A stretch of DNA of 32,253 nt from Candidatus Adlerbacteria bacterium (GCA_028286785.1 JAQBQX010000019.1:1-32253); one strand, 5' to 3'. Positions 8,057 through 16,997 are shown, numbered from the stretch's first letter. The notes: generated by a model from the letters alone, not told the origin. Numbers and translations: made by a program.

Positions 8057-10009
8057 ATGCAACGCGAAGAAAAGGACGCGGTAGACGCGCTCAAGTCCAA
8101 GCTGTATTCTCGCAACCAAACCACGTCTGTCGGCAACGATATGCGGTCACCGCTTTCTGCTTCAACAGCAGACGCTCCTCATGTGTGGCAAGAAGAGCAG
8201 TCCGAAGTTCCCGCGGAAGCTGCTCCTGTGGTGGCACCTATCGCAAGTCTGATGGTCGAGCCAAAACGCCGCGTATCCTGGGCGGCAAAATTTTTCTTCG
8301 TATCAATATCGTTTTTTATAATCGCTGCAGGGGCTGCTGCGTACTTCTTTTTTGGCGGGGGCAATTCTATCTCTCCGCAGAATATAGATCTACAAGTGGT
8401 GGTGCCGTCCTTGGTGGATGCTGGCAAACCGAGCACGTTCCAGATAATTATTTCCAATCACAATATTGGTGACCTAACGCTGGCCGACCTCATCATCGAC
8501 TATCCGGATGGTACACGTAGTGTCGAGACGGTGGGCACAGCGCTGACTCATGATCGACAAGCAGTCGGTACTATTGCGGCAGGGCAGCAGATCAAGCGCA
8601 CCACATCTGCGATGTTTTTTGGCCAACAGGGAACAGAAAATACCATCAAAGTCACACTCGAATATTCCGTCAACGGATCAAATTCGTTTTTCCAAAAATC
8701 GGGTACTGCATCGTTCGTGATAGGCTCCTCGCCAGTGTCGGTGTCCATACATTCTCCGACTGAGGCTATAGCCGGTCAGGCATTTGGCATGGACGTGACG
8801 GTGCAGGCCAATGGCCAATTGCCGGTGGGCAACGTGGTCTTGCAGGCGCAGTATCCGTACGGCTTTATTCTTTCGACATCTTCTCCGTCGGCTGTGTCCG
8901 GAGGCAACCTGTGGCGTCTCGGCGTGCTTGAGCCGGGCGATATCAAAACCATCCATATTTCAGGTTCGATTGACGGACAAGACGGCGATGAACGCGTATT
9001 CCGCTTTGTGGCAGGAACTGACGCGAGTGATAGCGACGTGACTATAACAACACCGATACTGACAGTTCCAGCAACATTGACGGTACGCAGGCCATTTATT
9101 TCAGCCACCATTGCTCTCAATGGCACGTCGGGCAAAACAGTCGCAGTGCCTCCGGGCAGCAGTGTCTCTGGTGTAATCACTTGGAAAAACAATCTGCCCA
9201 CCTCTGTTTCAAATGCAAGCTTCAAACTCTCGCTCAACGGTGCAATCATTTCTCCTGACTCGATCAATGCTCTTGGCGGATTCTATCAGTCGTCCGATTC
9301 ATCCATTACATGGGACTCGCAAACTAACGCAGAGCTCAAGAATGTTGCTGCGGGTGCTCAGGGTACATTGCAGTTTAGTTTTGGAACTCTCGATCTCCAG
9401 AAAAACATCGGGACCAAACCGAACATTTCTCTCAATCTTGCCCTCACCGGTATCCGCGAAGGGCAGTCGGGCGTGCCGGACACTGTAGCGTCCGCTGCAA
9501 CGGCCCAGGCAACGGTGGCATCGCTTTTGACCCTATCTTCACGTGCGCTGTACTTTAGCGGTCCGTTTACCAATACCGGTCCTGTACCGCCAGTGGTCGG
9601 CCAAAAGACCACATATACCGTCCAATGGGGCGTGAAAAACTCTTCTAGTGTCGTAAGTGGCACCGTAGTGCGCGCAGTGCTGCCGTCATATGTACGATTT
9701 GTCTCATCGGCTGCAGGCAGCAATATTATCTACGATGCTCCAACCCGCACTGTTTCGTGGTCCATAGGATCTGTTGCGGCAGGTACCGGCTACTCGAGTG
9801 AGGCTGTTGCAGGGAACTTCCAAGTTGAGCTCACTCCAAGCTTGTCGCAAGTGGGTCAGCCGGTGTCACTGACTGGCAAGACGATACTCACTGGACGCGA
9901 CGATGCTGCCAATGCATCTGTACAGTCAAATGCAGAAGCTCCAACAACACAGATCAATACTGATACAGGCTATATGCCATCGATGGGGATCGTTACTGCG
10001 GCAAAATAG
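8057..10009 (+). CDS. Single-pass membrane protein with large extracytoplasmic beta-sandwich region
   Basis: About 650 residues. ATG 8057 was chosen because it follows TATACT by six bases; an in-frame GTG at 8039 would place the -10 box inside the gene. The N-terminal ~75 residues are charged and probably cytoplasmic. A strongly hydrophobic segment (FFFVSISFFIIAAGAAAYFFF, roughly residues 78-98) follows. The remaining ~550 residues are rich in Ser, Thr, Val and Gly, with repeating patterns such as DAGKPSTFQIIISN, AGQAFGMDVTV and VGQKTTYTVQWGVKN. These are typical of DUF11/CARDB-like Ig-type domains in surface proteins. I see no enzyme motif. It precedes a membrane-anchored protease, so the two may act in the same envelope layer. 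Exact function unknown. Confidence 0.78.
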   Translation: MQREEKDAVDALKSKLYSRNQTTSVGNDMRSPLSASTADAPHVWQEEQSEVPAEAAPVVAPIASLMVEPKRRVSWAAKFFFVSISFFIIAAGAAAYFFFGGGNSISPQNIDLQVVVPSLVDAGKPSTFQIIISNHNIGDLTLADLIIDYPDGTRSVETVGTALTHDRQAVGTIAAGQQIKRTTSAMFFGQQGTENTIKVTLEYSVNGSNSFFQKSGTASFVIGSSPVSVSIHSPTEAIAGQAFGMDVTVQANGQLPVGNVVLQAQYPYGFILSTSSPSAVSGGNLWRLGVLEPGDIKTIHISGSIDGQDGDERVFRFVAGTDASDSDVTITTPILTVPATLTVRRPFISATIALNGTSGKTVAVPPGSSVSGVITWKNNLPTSVSNASFKLSLNGAIISPDSINALGGFYQSSDSSITWDSQTNAELKNVAAGAQGTLQFSFGTLDLQKNIGTKPNISLNLALTGIREGQSGVPDTVASAATAQATVASLLTLSSRALYFSGPFTNTGPVPPVVGQKTTYTVQWGVKNSSSVVSGTVVRAVLPSYVRFVSSAAGSNIIYDAPTRTVSWSIGSVAAGTGYSSEAVAGNFQVELTPSLSQVGQPVSLTGKTILTGRDDAANASVQSNAEAPTTQINTDTGYMPSMGIVTAAK

Positions 10010-10019
10010 AATCATCGTC

Positions 10020-10025
10020 TATACT
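10020..10025 (+). promoter_or_regulatory. -10 element, leaderless start
   Basis: TATACT, six bases (gaatag) before the ATG at 10032, in the 22-base gap after the preceding gene. No Shine-Dalgarno site. Confidence 0.6.
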
Positions 10026-10031
10026 GAATAG

Positions 10032-11384
10032 ATGTCAGTGCAAAGCTTTCGCCGCGAATCTCCTAATGCATTTAATGCAGTGCTAGCAGCGCTCGGGTTT
10101 TTGCCGTTTATTATATTTCTGATACTGGGCTACATTGCTACGGCTCCGCTGAGCCAGGCCCAAGTGCTTGATATGGTGCGCCACCGCGTGTTGCCTGCAG
10201 TGGTGCAGCTGCGCTGTATGGATGCCAATGGCGACGAGGTGCAGTCAGGTTCGGGTATTTATAATACCGACTCAGAAGGCGCCTATGTTGATACCAACGC
10301 GCATGTGCTGCGCGCCGCGGACGGAAAGTTTTATGGCTGCAATGTATATTTTCCCGTACCAGACACGGGCGGATTTTATCAATCTGCGTACTATGCCGGA
10401 CCTGGGTCAGTAGTTTTGTACGACCAGCAGCAATCGGTCGTTGATGGCGAAACCATACAAGGGATCGACTATGCGCAGCTCCAGCTCGATGGTCCTTTGG
10501 CCGATGAGCGGGGTCGGGCGTACCCATTTCCACCAGTACAGGTAGATGGCTATCAGCCCATGGTGCGCGCCTGCCTGCCATACAAAGGCACTCCGCTTGA
10601 AATCGGTTCGCACATGTATGTGCTTGGTTATCCAGGTGTGGGCGACGATTCACTGACCTTTACCGACGGCGTCGTGTCCGGCTTTACTGGCGAGCATGGC
10701 GAATTTATTAAAGGCTCTGCCGTCGCGGCACCTGGCTCGTCCGGGGGAGTAACAGTCGAATCTGAAACGGGTTGCTTTATCGGCTTTGTTACAAGTGTCG
10801 AGAGCGATTCAGGCGGTACTATTACCCAGATACTGAGCGGTGACTTTATCACCAGCTTCCTTAAACATTTAACCGGTGTACATACCTATACGCCAGAGGT
10901 AACTGCGCAGCAAGGCAGCGCTGGGCTCACTAACAAAGTAGAACTTGGAAACATCTCGCTTGCATACCCATCAGACTGGAGTGTCGCAACTAGTACCAGC
11001 AAAACCGACGGGACCCAGGCGCTGTATATCCGATCTCCGTACGAAGGGGCACTGGATGGTATGGCCGAGGAGATGGACGTGTGGGCAAGCCCGATGGGTT
11101 CTACATCTATTGAGGCACAAGCCCGCGACATGTTTGTAAGCGCCAAAGCAGTGGACCCAGATGCCACAAAAACAACCTCTACGCTGGAGGGCGTAGACAT
11201 ATACACCATACAGCTCGTGGACAACACATATGCGTATTTTCCAGAAGAGATAAACACCGAAATCTCCTATTTCCGCTACAAAGACCGCGACTACGAAATA
11301 GAAATCGACTGGCCCATTGGGTCTGAAAGCCACGCTTACAAGACCGTCTTTGACCTCATTATGAGTTCCATAAAGTTTCGATAG
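10032..11384 (+). CDS. Membrane-anchored trypsin-like serine protease
   Basis: A 450-residue protein with one N-terminal hydrophobic anchor (about residues 15-37). A chymotrypsin-fold protease domain of the HtrA/S1 kind follows: GSGIYNTDSEG precedes TNAHV (His91), GIDYAQLQL supplies Asp146 and APGSSGG supplies the nucleophile Ser237. All three catalytic residues are present, so activity is expected outside the membrane. There is no PDZ domain; instead residues ~300-450 (ISLAYPSDWSV ... DRDYEIEIDWP) resemble PsbP-like/DUF1795 lipoprotein domains. Likely an envelope quality-control or processing protease. The upstream Ig-like surface protein is a candidate neighbour or substrate, which is inference only. 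Confidence 0.85.
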   Translation: MSVQSFRRESPNAFNAVLAALGFLPFIIFLILGYIATAPLSQAQVLDMVRHRVLPAVVQLRCMDANGDEVQSGSGIYNTDSEGAYVDTNAHVLRAADGKFYGCNVYFPVPDTGGFYQSAYYAGPGSVVLYDQQQSVVDGETIQGIDYAQLQLDGPLADERGRAYPFPPVQVDGYQPMVRACLPYKGTPLEIGSHMYVLGYPGVGDDSLTFTDGVVSGFTGEHGEFIKGSAVAAPGSSGGVTVESETGCFIGFVTSVESDSGGTITQILSGDFITSFLKHLTGVHTYTPEVTAQQGSAGLTNKVELGNISLAYPSDWSVATSTSKTDGTQALYIRSPYEGALDGMAEEMDVWASPMGSTSIEAQARDMFVSAKAVDPDATKTTSTLEGVDIYTIQLVDNTYAYFPEEINTEISYFRYKDRDYEIEIDWPIGSESHAYKTVFDLIMSSIKFR

Positions 11385-11388
11385 CCTG

Positions 11389-11394
11389 TATAGT
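11389..11394 (+). promoter_or_regulatory. -10 element for glyS
   Basis: TATAGT, seven bases before the ATG at 11402, with no Shine-Dalgarno site. Confidence 0.5.
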
Positions 11395-11401
11395 AGGCCT
11401 T

Positions 11402-12745
11402 ATGACCGAGGACCCTAAAGAAAAGAGCAGCCTCATGGAGAAAATAATATCCCTCTCTAAGCGCCGCGGTTTTGTATACCAGGGTTCCGAAATCTACGGC
11501 GGTCTCGCTGGCACTTGGGACTATGGGCCGTTGGGTGTGGAGCTTAAAAACAATATCAAAAATATTTGGTGGAAGATGTTTGTGCAGGGTCGCGACGACA
11601 TGTACGGCCTGGACGCGGCTATTTTGATGAACTCGCGTGTATGGGAGGCAAGCGGTCACGTGTCTGGCTTTTCCGATCCGCTAGTTGAGTGCGAAAAGTG
11701 TAAAAAACGTTTTCGCGAAGATCATCTCGAAGACAAAGCGAAATGTCCTGAGTGTGGCGGCAAGCTCGGAGAAGCACGTCAATTTAATATGATGTTCCAA
11801 ACACAGATTGGAGCAATGGAAGGTTCTATTTCATATTTGCGGCCGGAAACTGCTGGCGGTATTTTTGTAAACTTTAAGAATGTTGTCGACTCGTTCCATC
11901 CCAAACTGCCGTTTGGTATTGGGCAAATCGGAAAGGCTTTCCGCAACGAGATCGCTCCGCGCGACTTCATATTCCGTGTCCGCGAACTGGAGCAGATGGA
12001 AGTCGAATACTTTGTCCGCCCAACTGAATGGGAAAGCAGTTTTGAAATGTGGCGCAGCCAGGTGCATGCATTTAATGCTGCTGTTGGTATCCCGAGTGAA
12101 AATGTCCATGAGCTCGAGGTGGGCGACGGCGACCGAGCGCATTACAGCAAACGCACTATCGACTTCGAGTTTGATTTCCCGTTCGGTCGGAAGGAACTTT
12201 ACGGTTTGGCGTATCGCACTGACTTTGACCTCAAGGCGCATGAAGTCGGTTCTGGTACTGAACTGAAATACCAGGATCCGGAAACTAACGAAAAATTTGT
12301 TCCGCATGTCATCGAGCCATCGTTTGGTGTCGACCGTACATTTTTGGCGGTCCTTGCCTCTGCCTACGCCGAAGATGAACAAAACGGGGAAGTGCGCACC
12401 TACCTCAAGTTCAAACCTGCAGTTGCGCCTGTTAAAGCGGCAGTATTTCCGCTCCTTAAAAACAAACCCGAACTTGTCGCCAAGGCTCGCGAGATCTATA
12501 TCGCCCTTAAAAAGGATATTCCGCAGATTATGTGGGATGACAACGGCAACGTCGGCAAGCGCTACCGCCGCCAAGATGAAATTGGTACTCCGTGGTGCGT
12601 CACTATCGACTTTGACACATTGGGCGAAAACCCAGCCCTGTTGGACACTGTGACTGTGCGCGACCGCGACTCGGGCGAGCAGATCCGCATGCCTGTCGGG
12701 GAGTTATCCTCATTCATCTCCAGCAAAATCAAAGAAGAAATATAA
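11402..12745 (+). CDS. glyQS: Glycine--tRNA ligase (alpha2, class IIa type)
   Basis: Single-chain dimeric glycyl-tRNA synthetase, the form shared by archaea, eukaryotes and part of the bacteria, not the alpha2beta2 GlyQ/GlyS form. Seen in the 447 residues: SLSKRRGFVYQGSEIYGG at the N terminus, WEASGHVSGFSDPLVEC, a four-cysteine zinc site (CEKC ... CPEC), FNMMFQT, LRPETAGGIFVNF, the motif 2 segment IGKAFRNEIAPRDFIFR, and motif 3 PHVIEPSFGVDR. The C-terminal HGTP anticodon-binding domain ends near KIKEEI. All expected active-site segments are intact. Confidence 0.97.
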   Translation: MTEDPKEKSSLMEKIISLSKRRGFVYQGSEIYGGLAGTWDYGPLGVELKNNIKNIWWKMFVQGRDDMYGLDAAILMNSRVWEASGHVSGFSDPLVECEKCKKRFREDHLEDKAKCPECGGKLGEARQFNMMFQTQIGAMEGSISYLRPETAGGIFVNFKNVVDSFHPKLPFGIGQIGKAFRNEIAPRDFIFRVRELEQMEVEYFVRPTEWESSFEMWRSQVHAFNAAVGIPSENVHELEVGDGDRAHYSKRTIDFEFDFPFGRKELYGLAYRTDFDLKAHEVGSGTELKYQDPETNEKFVPHVIEPSFGVDRTFLAVLASAYAEDEQNGEVRTYLKFKPAVAPVKAAVFPLLKNKPELVAKAREIYIALKKDIPQIMWDDNGNVGKRYRRQDEIGTPWCVTIDFDTLGENPALLDTVTVRDRDSGEQIRMPVGELSSFISSKIKEEI

Positions 12746-12747
12746 GG

Positions 12748-12753
12748 TAGAAT
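12748..12753 (+). promoter_or_regulatory. -10 element, leaderless start
   Basis: TAGAAT, six bases (aaaggc) before the ATG at 12760, in the 14-base gap after glyS. Confidence 0.55.
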
Positions 12754-12759
12754 AAAGGC

Positions 12760-13839
12760 ATGTCTACCCCTCCTCGCGACATGCACGTAACCATCACCGC
12801 CAGGAGTATCATAACCGCCATACTTTTTTTGCTGTTGGTAGGTCTTGTGTGGGTGTTGCGCGACATCGTGCTTATTGTTCTCTCGGCGGTAGTTATCGCC
12901 TCGGCCATAGAGCCGGCGGTCGGGTACTTTTATCGCAAGGGCATACCGCGCATTGGCGGCGTCATGCTTACGTATGCCATTGTCCTGGGGGCGTTTTTTA
13001 GCGTCCTCTTTTTCTTTATCCCTCCCATCCTCAACGACGCTGCGACGTTTTTGCGCAACTTACCCCAGACGCTCCAGACCATCAACTTTAATGACCTGAC
13101 CCACGGCTTGCTGCCTGCGTGGGGTTCGTCATCGTTTAACTCGGCCGACCTGCTTAACAGCGTGTCGCAAACGGTCGCAGACTCGACCGGCGGGATGTTC
13201 AGCACTGCGGCAGCATTCTTCGGCGGCCTGACATCATTCATACTCATCATTGTTTTGTCATTTTACTTTTCAGTGCAGGAAACCGGCGTTGACGACTTTT
13301 TGCGCGTGGTGACCCCGGTCAAAGAACAAGCCTACGTGCTCCACTTGTGGAAGCGCTCGCAAGACAAGATAGGCAAGTGGATGCAGGGGCAATTGGTGCT
13401 CGGGGTTATTGTGGGTGTCTTGCTGTACCTTGGTCTCGTAATCCTCGGCGTGCGCTACGCGCTCCTGCTGGCAGTATTGGCTGCCGTGTTCGAACTCATC
13501 CCGGTGTTCGGGCAGATTATGGCCGCAATACCGGCGGTTGCTATCGCATATACCGACGGCGGGCTTTCGCTCGGTGTCTCGGTCTTTATTTTGTACATGG
13601 TGGTGCAGCAATTCGAGGCGCACCTGATTTATCCGATTGTGGTCAAAAAGGTGGTGGGCGTTCCGCCCCTGCTGGTCATCCTAGCGCTCCTTGTTGGGTT
13701 TAAATTAGTGGGCTTTTTGGGCGTATTGCTTTCGGTCCCGATTGCGGGAGCTATCCAGGAATTTGTGTCTGACGTCGACCGCCAAAAGACCCGGGCGCTT
13801 GCGCGTGCAGGCCTTGCACCAGACGGAGAAGAGAAGTAG
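12760..13839 (+). CDS. AI-2E family transporter (PerM-like permease)
   Basis: A 359-residue integral membrane protein with about eight hydrophobic segments. Hallmarks of the AI-2E/UPF0118 family are visible: a central soluble loop after the first three helices, the FELIPVFGQIMAAIPAV segment, QQFEAHLIYPIVVKKVVGVPPL, and the final pair of helices in GFLGVLLSVPIAGAIQE. Family members have been linked to autoinducer-2 export, ion exchange and solute efflux; the substrate here cannot be assigned. It sits between glyS and metG with gaps of 14 and 12 bases, so it is likely cotranscribed with metG. Confidence 0.9.
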   Translation: MSTPPRDMHVTITARSIITAILFLLLVGLVWVLRDIVLIVLSAVVIASAIEPAVGYFYRKGIPRIGGVMLTYAIVLGAFFSVLFFFIPPILNDAATFLRNLPQTLQTINFNDLTHGLLPAWGSSSFNSADLLNSVSQTVADSTGGMFSTAAAFFGGLTSFILIIVLSFYFSVQETGVDDFLRVVTPVKEQAYVLHLWKRSQDKIGKWMQGQLVLGVIVGVLLYLGLVILGVRYALLLAVLAAVFELIPVFGQIMAAIPAVAIAYTDGGLSLGVSVFILYMVVQQFEAHLIYPIVVKKVVGVPPLLVILALLVGFKLVGFLGVLLSVPIAGAIQEFVSDVDRQKTRALARAGLAPDGEEK

Positions 13840-13851
13840 GGTTGTACCTAT

Positions 13852-15300
13852 ATGGCCCAAGAGAATTCTAAGCAGAAACCGTTTTACCTTACCACCACGC
13901 TTCCGTACGTTAATGCCGACCCGCACATCGGCTTTGCTTTAGAAATTGTGCATGCGGACATCATCTGCCGCCACGAAAGGCTCAAAGGAAGGGAGGTGTT
14001 TTTTACCACCGGGACCGACGAACACGGACAGAAGATTTTTCAAAAGGCCCAGGAAACCGGTCAGGACACGCAGGCATACGTCGATCATTATGCCGAGCAG
14101 TTCGGTAAACTCAAAAATCTACTCGGGCTTTCATACGATGCGTTTATCCGCACTACCAATGCAGGGCATAAGCTTGCTGCTCAAGAAATGTGGCGCCGCT
14201 CGCTTGCAAAAGGAGATATCTATAAAAAGAAATATAAAGGTCTGTACTGTGTGGGCGACGAAATGTTCCTCAAAGATACTGACCTGGTTGACGGCAAATG
14301 TCCTAACCATCCAAACATGGACCCGGTAGAGATCGAGGAAGAAAATTATTTCTTCCGTCTCAGCGCATATCAAGACAAGCTCCTTGCATACTTGGCGCAA
14401 GACGGTGTGATACTGCCTGAATGGCGTCGCGACGAGGCGATAAAATTTGTTGCAGGCGGACTCGAGGACTTTAGTATCTCGCGCGAAATAGCTCGCATGA
14501 GCTGGGGTGTTCCGGTGCCAGACGACGACAGCCAGGTTATGTATGTGTGGTTCGATGCTCTCACTAACTATATTTCGACTCTTGGTTGGCCTGAGGATAC
14601 TGATGAGAATTTTGCAAAGTTTTGGGAAGGCGGCGAAGTAGTGCAGGTTGCCGGCAAAGACCAAGTGCGTTTTCAGTCTGTTATGTGGCAGGCGATGCTT
14701 ATGTCTGTCGATGTTAAAGCGACCGACAAGGTGGTGTACCACGGCTTTATCACCTCCGGCGGGCAAAAAATGAGCAAATCGCTAGGCAATGTCATCGAAC
14801 CCGCTGCCTTGGTGGAAGAATATGGCACCGAGGCTGTGCGTTACTTTTTGGCTCGGCACATACATCCGTTCGAGGACTCCGACTTTACCCTGGAGCGCTT
14901 TAAAGACGTCTACAATGCCAACTTGGCCAATGGCCTGGGTAACTTGGCTGCGCGCATCATGACCTTGGCACAAACGCATCTGGAAAGCCCGGTTGAAGCG
15001 GGAGAGGTGGAAATACCCGCAGAATATTCAGAGGCGTTCGAGAATTTTGAGATCAACAAAGCTGCCGACGTCATTTGGGAGCGCATCAGTCTCTTGGATG
15101 CACAAATCACCGACACGCAGCCGTTTAAGGTGATCAAGACAAACCCCGAAGAGGGAAAGGAACTGATTGCGGCGCTGGTGGTGGAGCTCGCTGGCATTAC
15201 TAAACTTCTGACTCCCTTTATGCCGGCAACTGCAGAAGCTATTGCCGAAGCAATTAAAGAAAACAAAAAGCCCGAAAATCTCTTTCCCCGCAAGGATTAA
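13852..15300 (+). CDS. metG: Methionine--tRNA ligase
   Basis: Class I synthetase that charges initiator and elongator tRNA-Met. The 482-residue protein has PYVNADPHIGFA (HIGF at 25-28), FFTTGTDEHGQK, ENYFFRLSAYQDKLL, VMYVWFDALTNY and KMSKS at 306-310, followed by the helical anticodon domain. There is no C-terminal EMAP/OB domain. The zinc knuckle, normally C-x2-C ... C-x2-H in the short form of MetRS, reads C133, D136, C150, H153: one cysteine is replaced by aspartate. Start ATG 13852 is 12 bases after the permease stop, with no Shine-Dalgarno site or clear -10 at the usual spacing, so cotranscription is likely. Confidence 0.97.
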   Translation: MAQENSKQKPFYLTTTLPYVNADPHIGFALEIVHADIICRHERLKGREVFFTTGTDEHGQKIFQKAQETGQDTQAYVDHYAEQFGKLKNLLGLSYDAFIRTTNAGHKLAAQEMWRRSLAKGDIYKKKYKGLYCVGDEMFLKDTDLVDGKCPNHPNMDPVEIEEENYFFRLSAYQDKLLAYLAQDGVILPEWRRDEAIKFVAGGLEDFSISREIARMSWGVPVPDDDSQVMYVWFDALTNYISTLGWPEDTDENFAKFWEGGEVVQVAGKDQVRFQSVMWQAMLMSVDVKATDKVVYHGFITSGGQKMSKSLGNVIEPAALVEEYGTEAVRYFLARHIHPFEDSDFTLERFKDVYNANLANGLGNLAARIMTLAQTHLESPVEAGEVEIPAEYSEAFENFEINKAADVIWERISLLDAQITDTQPFKVIKTNPEEGKELIAALVVELAGITKLLTPFMPATAEAIAEAIKENKKPENLFPRKD

Positions 15301-15355
15301 TAAGTAGACTGGCTCGTATCTCTGCGACATGATACCCTGCCTAAGGACTTCTTTG

Positions 15356-15361
15356 AGGAGG
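15356..15361 (+). promoter_or_regulatory. Shine-Dalgarno site AGGAGG
   Basis: A perfect AGGAGG lies two bases before ATG 15364 and five before ATG 15367. It is one of only a few clear Shine-Dalgarno sites in the window and favours the second ATG. Confidence 0.65.
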
Positions 15362-15363
15362 GT

Positions 15364-16143
15364 ATGATGAACGAGTTTCAACGTTTAATGGCTGTCGAAG
15401 CGGCGGTCAAGCGCGAGATGGCCAAACAGGACAAGGCGCACGACTGGTTCCATATCGACCGTGTGCGTAAGATGGCGCTTAAGCTCCAAGCAATTGAGGG
15501 TGGCGATCCTCACTTGATTGAAATGGTTGCGCTCGTTCACGACGTTGGCGACCGCAAGGCACATGAGAGCGAAGAAGCTGGGCGCAAGGCAACTCACTCC
15601 TTGCTTGAAAAATGCGGAGTTGGGCCACGGTTTGCTTCTGTAGTTGTCGACATTGCGCATAGAATTTCGTTCAAAGGGTTCCATGTGCCGGACGATATGC
15701 CATCGCTTGAAGGCAAGATTGTCCAGGACGCCGACCGGCTCGATGCTGTGGGCGCAATTGCTATCGCTCGCACGTTTACATGGGGAGGTGCCCACGATCG
15801 GCCCATGTATGACCCGAACATGCCGCCTACACCAGCAAAAACGGCTGAAGAATACTATGCCTCAGGCGGCGCGACGAGCGTCAACCATTTCCACGAAAAG
15901 CTGTTGCACCTGACCGACCGGATGCATACAAAAACAGCGCGTGCTCTCGCATCGGAGCGGACTGAATTTATGCGGGAATATCTCGAGCGGTTTATGTCAG
16001 AGTGGAATTTGTCTGAGGATTGGGAGGCTCGGGTCAGACTCGAGTTACATGAAAGGTCTGAAGATAGAAGGTCATATTTCGACGCAAAACGTAAATACAT
16101 AGAGGAAGCTCGAGCTTTCATAAATAAAGGTCATAAAAGTTAA
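15364..16143 (+). CDS. HD-domain phosphohydrolase (YedJ/YpgQ-like)
   Basis: A 259-residue soluble metal-dependent phosphohydrolase. Metal-binding residues of the HD fold are visible: HDWFHIDRVRK (His26, His30), ALVHDVGD (His59-Asp60) and QDADRLDAVGAI. The pattern HDW-x-H-x2-RV with DADRLDA-x-GAI is that of the YedJ/YpgQ group, for which nucleotide pyrophosphohydrolase activity is known in some members. The C-terminal part (LLHLTDRMHTKTAR) also fits. Start: ATGATG at 15364-15369 after AGGAGG, so translation probably starts at 15364 or 15367. It ends just before a strong rho-independent terminator. Confidence 0.88.
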   Translation: MMNEFQRLMAVEAAVKREMAKQDKAHDWFHIDRVRKMALKLQAIEGGDPHLIEMVALVHDVGDRKAHESEEAGRKATHSLLEKCGVGPRFASVVVDIAHRISFKGFHVPDDMPSLEGKIVQDADRLDAVGAIAIARTFTWGGAHDRPMYDPNMPPTPAKTAEEYYASGGATSVNHFHEKLLHLTDRMHTKTARALASERTEFMREYLERFMSEWNLSEDWEARVRLELHERSEDRRSYFDAKRKYIEEARAFINKGHKS

Positions 16144-16153
16144 GAGTTCTCAG

Positions 16154-16180
16154 GCCTGCGCACACGCGCAGGCTTTTTTT
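16154..16180 (+). terminator. Rho-independent terminator after the HD gene
   Basis: Perfect 8-bp stem GCCTGCGC / GCGCAGGC with a 4-base loop (acac), then seven T residues. The -10 box for tatD begins three bases after the T tract. Confidence 0.92.
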
Positions 16181-16182
16181 GT

Positions 16183-16188
16183 TATACT
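16183..16188 (+). promoter_or_regulatory. Extended -10 element for tatD, leaderless start
   Basis: TGT precedes TATACT (extended -10), which is six bases (caccca) before the ATG at 16195. The region where a -35 would lie is occupied by the preceding terminator stem, so the promoter must rely on its -10 region. Confidence 0.65.
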
Positions 16189-16194
16189 CACCCA

Positions 16195-16974
16195 ATGGAA
16201 TATTTCGACGCGCATTGCCATATCTATACGCCGCAGTTTGATGCCGACCGCTCGGAGGTTTTGGCTCGTATGAAAGATGCGGGATTGGGAGCTATTGTTG
16301 TTGGCACCGATTATGCACAAAGCACCCAGGCTCTTGAATTGGCTTCGGCTCACGATTTTTTGTGGGCATCTGTCGGTCTGCACCCCAATGACAATTTGGA
16401 AGAAGCGTTTGATATAGAAAAATATCGTGCCTTGGCGCAAAACCCAAAGGTGGTCGCGATAGGCGAGTGCGGTTTGGACTATTTTCGCTCCGGCGGGACC
16501 GATGCAGAAAAAGCTGCGCAAAAAATACGCTTTGCTGCGCATATCGAGTTGGCGGTTGAGGTGGGTAAGCCGTTGATCATTCACTGTCGCAATGCGCACG
16601 ACGATATGCTGATCATGTTGGGCGAATATAAAGAAAAATTTGGGGACAAACTCCAAGCAGTCATACACTTTTTTACAGGGACAAGTGAACTTGCTCAAAG
16701 ATACCTCGACCTCGGTTGCTACCTGTCTTTTCCGGGGCCGATAACCTATACAACCGAATATGACGAATCTATCCGTGTCTGCCCGCTCGACCGCATGCTT
16801 TCAGAAACTGACTCACCGTATGCAGCGCCCGTACCCAACCGTGGCAAGCGCAATGAACCAGTGCATGTTAAGGATGTAGTCGAAAAACTGGCTCTAATTA
16901 AGGGTTTTTCAGCTGCAGCCGTAGCCGACCAAATAGTCAAAAACGCCACTAAGTCCTTTGGGTTGACAAAATAG
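16195..16974 (+). CDS. tatD: TatD family metal-dependent hydrolase (DNase)
   Basis: A 259-residue TIM-barrel metallohydrolase; family members are 3'-5' exonucleases or DNases in DNA repair and turnover. Metal ligands are visible in order: DAHCH (His7, His9), IGECGLDY (Glu), IIHCRNA (His), HFFTG (His) and SETDSPY (Asp), so the site is complete. SVGLHPND and RNEPVHV are also family hallmarks. The gene is read from its own -10 element and probably as a leaderless mRNA. Its final codons (G-L-T-K) contain the TTGACA -35 box of the next gene's promoter. Confidence 0.93.
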   Translation: MEYFDAHCHIYTPQFDADRSEVLARMKDAGLGAIVVGTDYAQSTQALELASAHDFLWASVGLHPNDNLEEAFDIEKYRALAQNPKVVAIGECGLDYFRSGGTDAEKAAQKIRFAAHIELAVEVGKPLIIHCRNAHDDMLIMLGEYKEKFGDKLQAVIHFFTGTSELAQRYLDLGCYLSFPGPITYTTEYDESIRVCPLDRMLSETDSPYAAPVPNRGKRNEPVHVKDVVEKLALIKGFSAAAVADQIVKNATKSFGLTK

Positions 16975-16991
16975 GTTTTTAAGAGTATAAT
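16963..16991 (+). promoter_or_regulatory. Perfect-consensus sigma-70-type promoter
   Basis: TTGACA (16963-16968), a 17-base spacer, and TATAAT (16986-16991). Both hexamers and the spacer are consensus. The -35 box lies inside the last codons of tatD. Transcription should start near 16998, giving a ~60-base leader. Confidence 0.92.
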
Positions 16992-16997
16992 TATATT

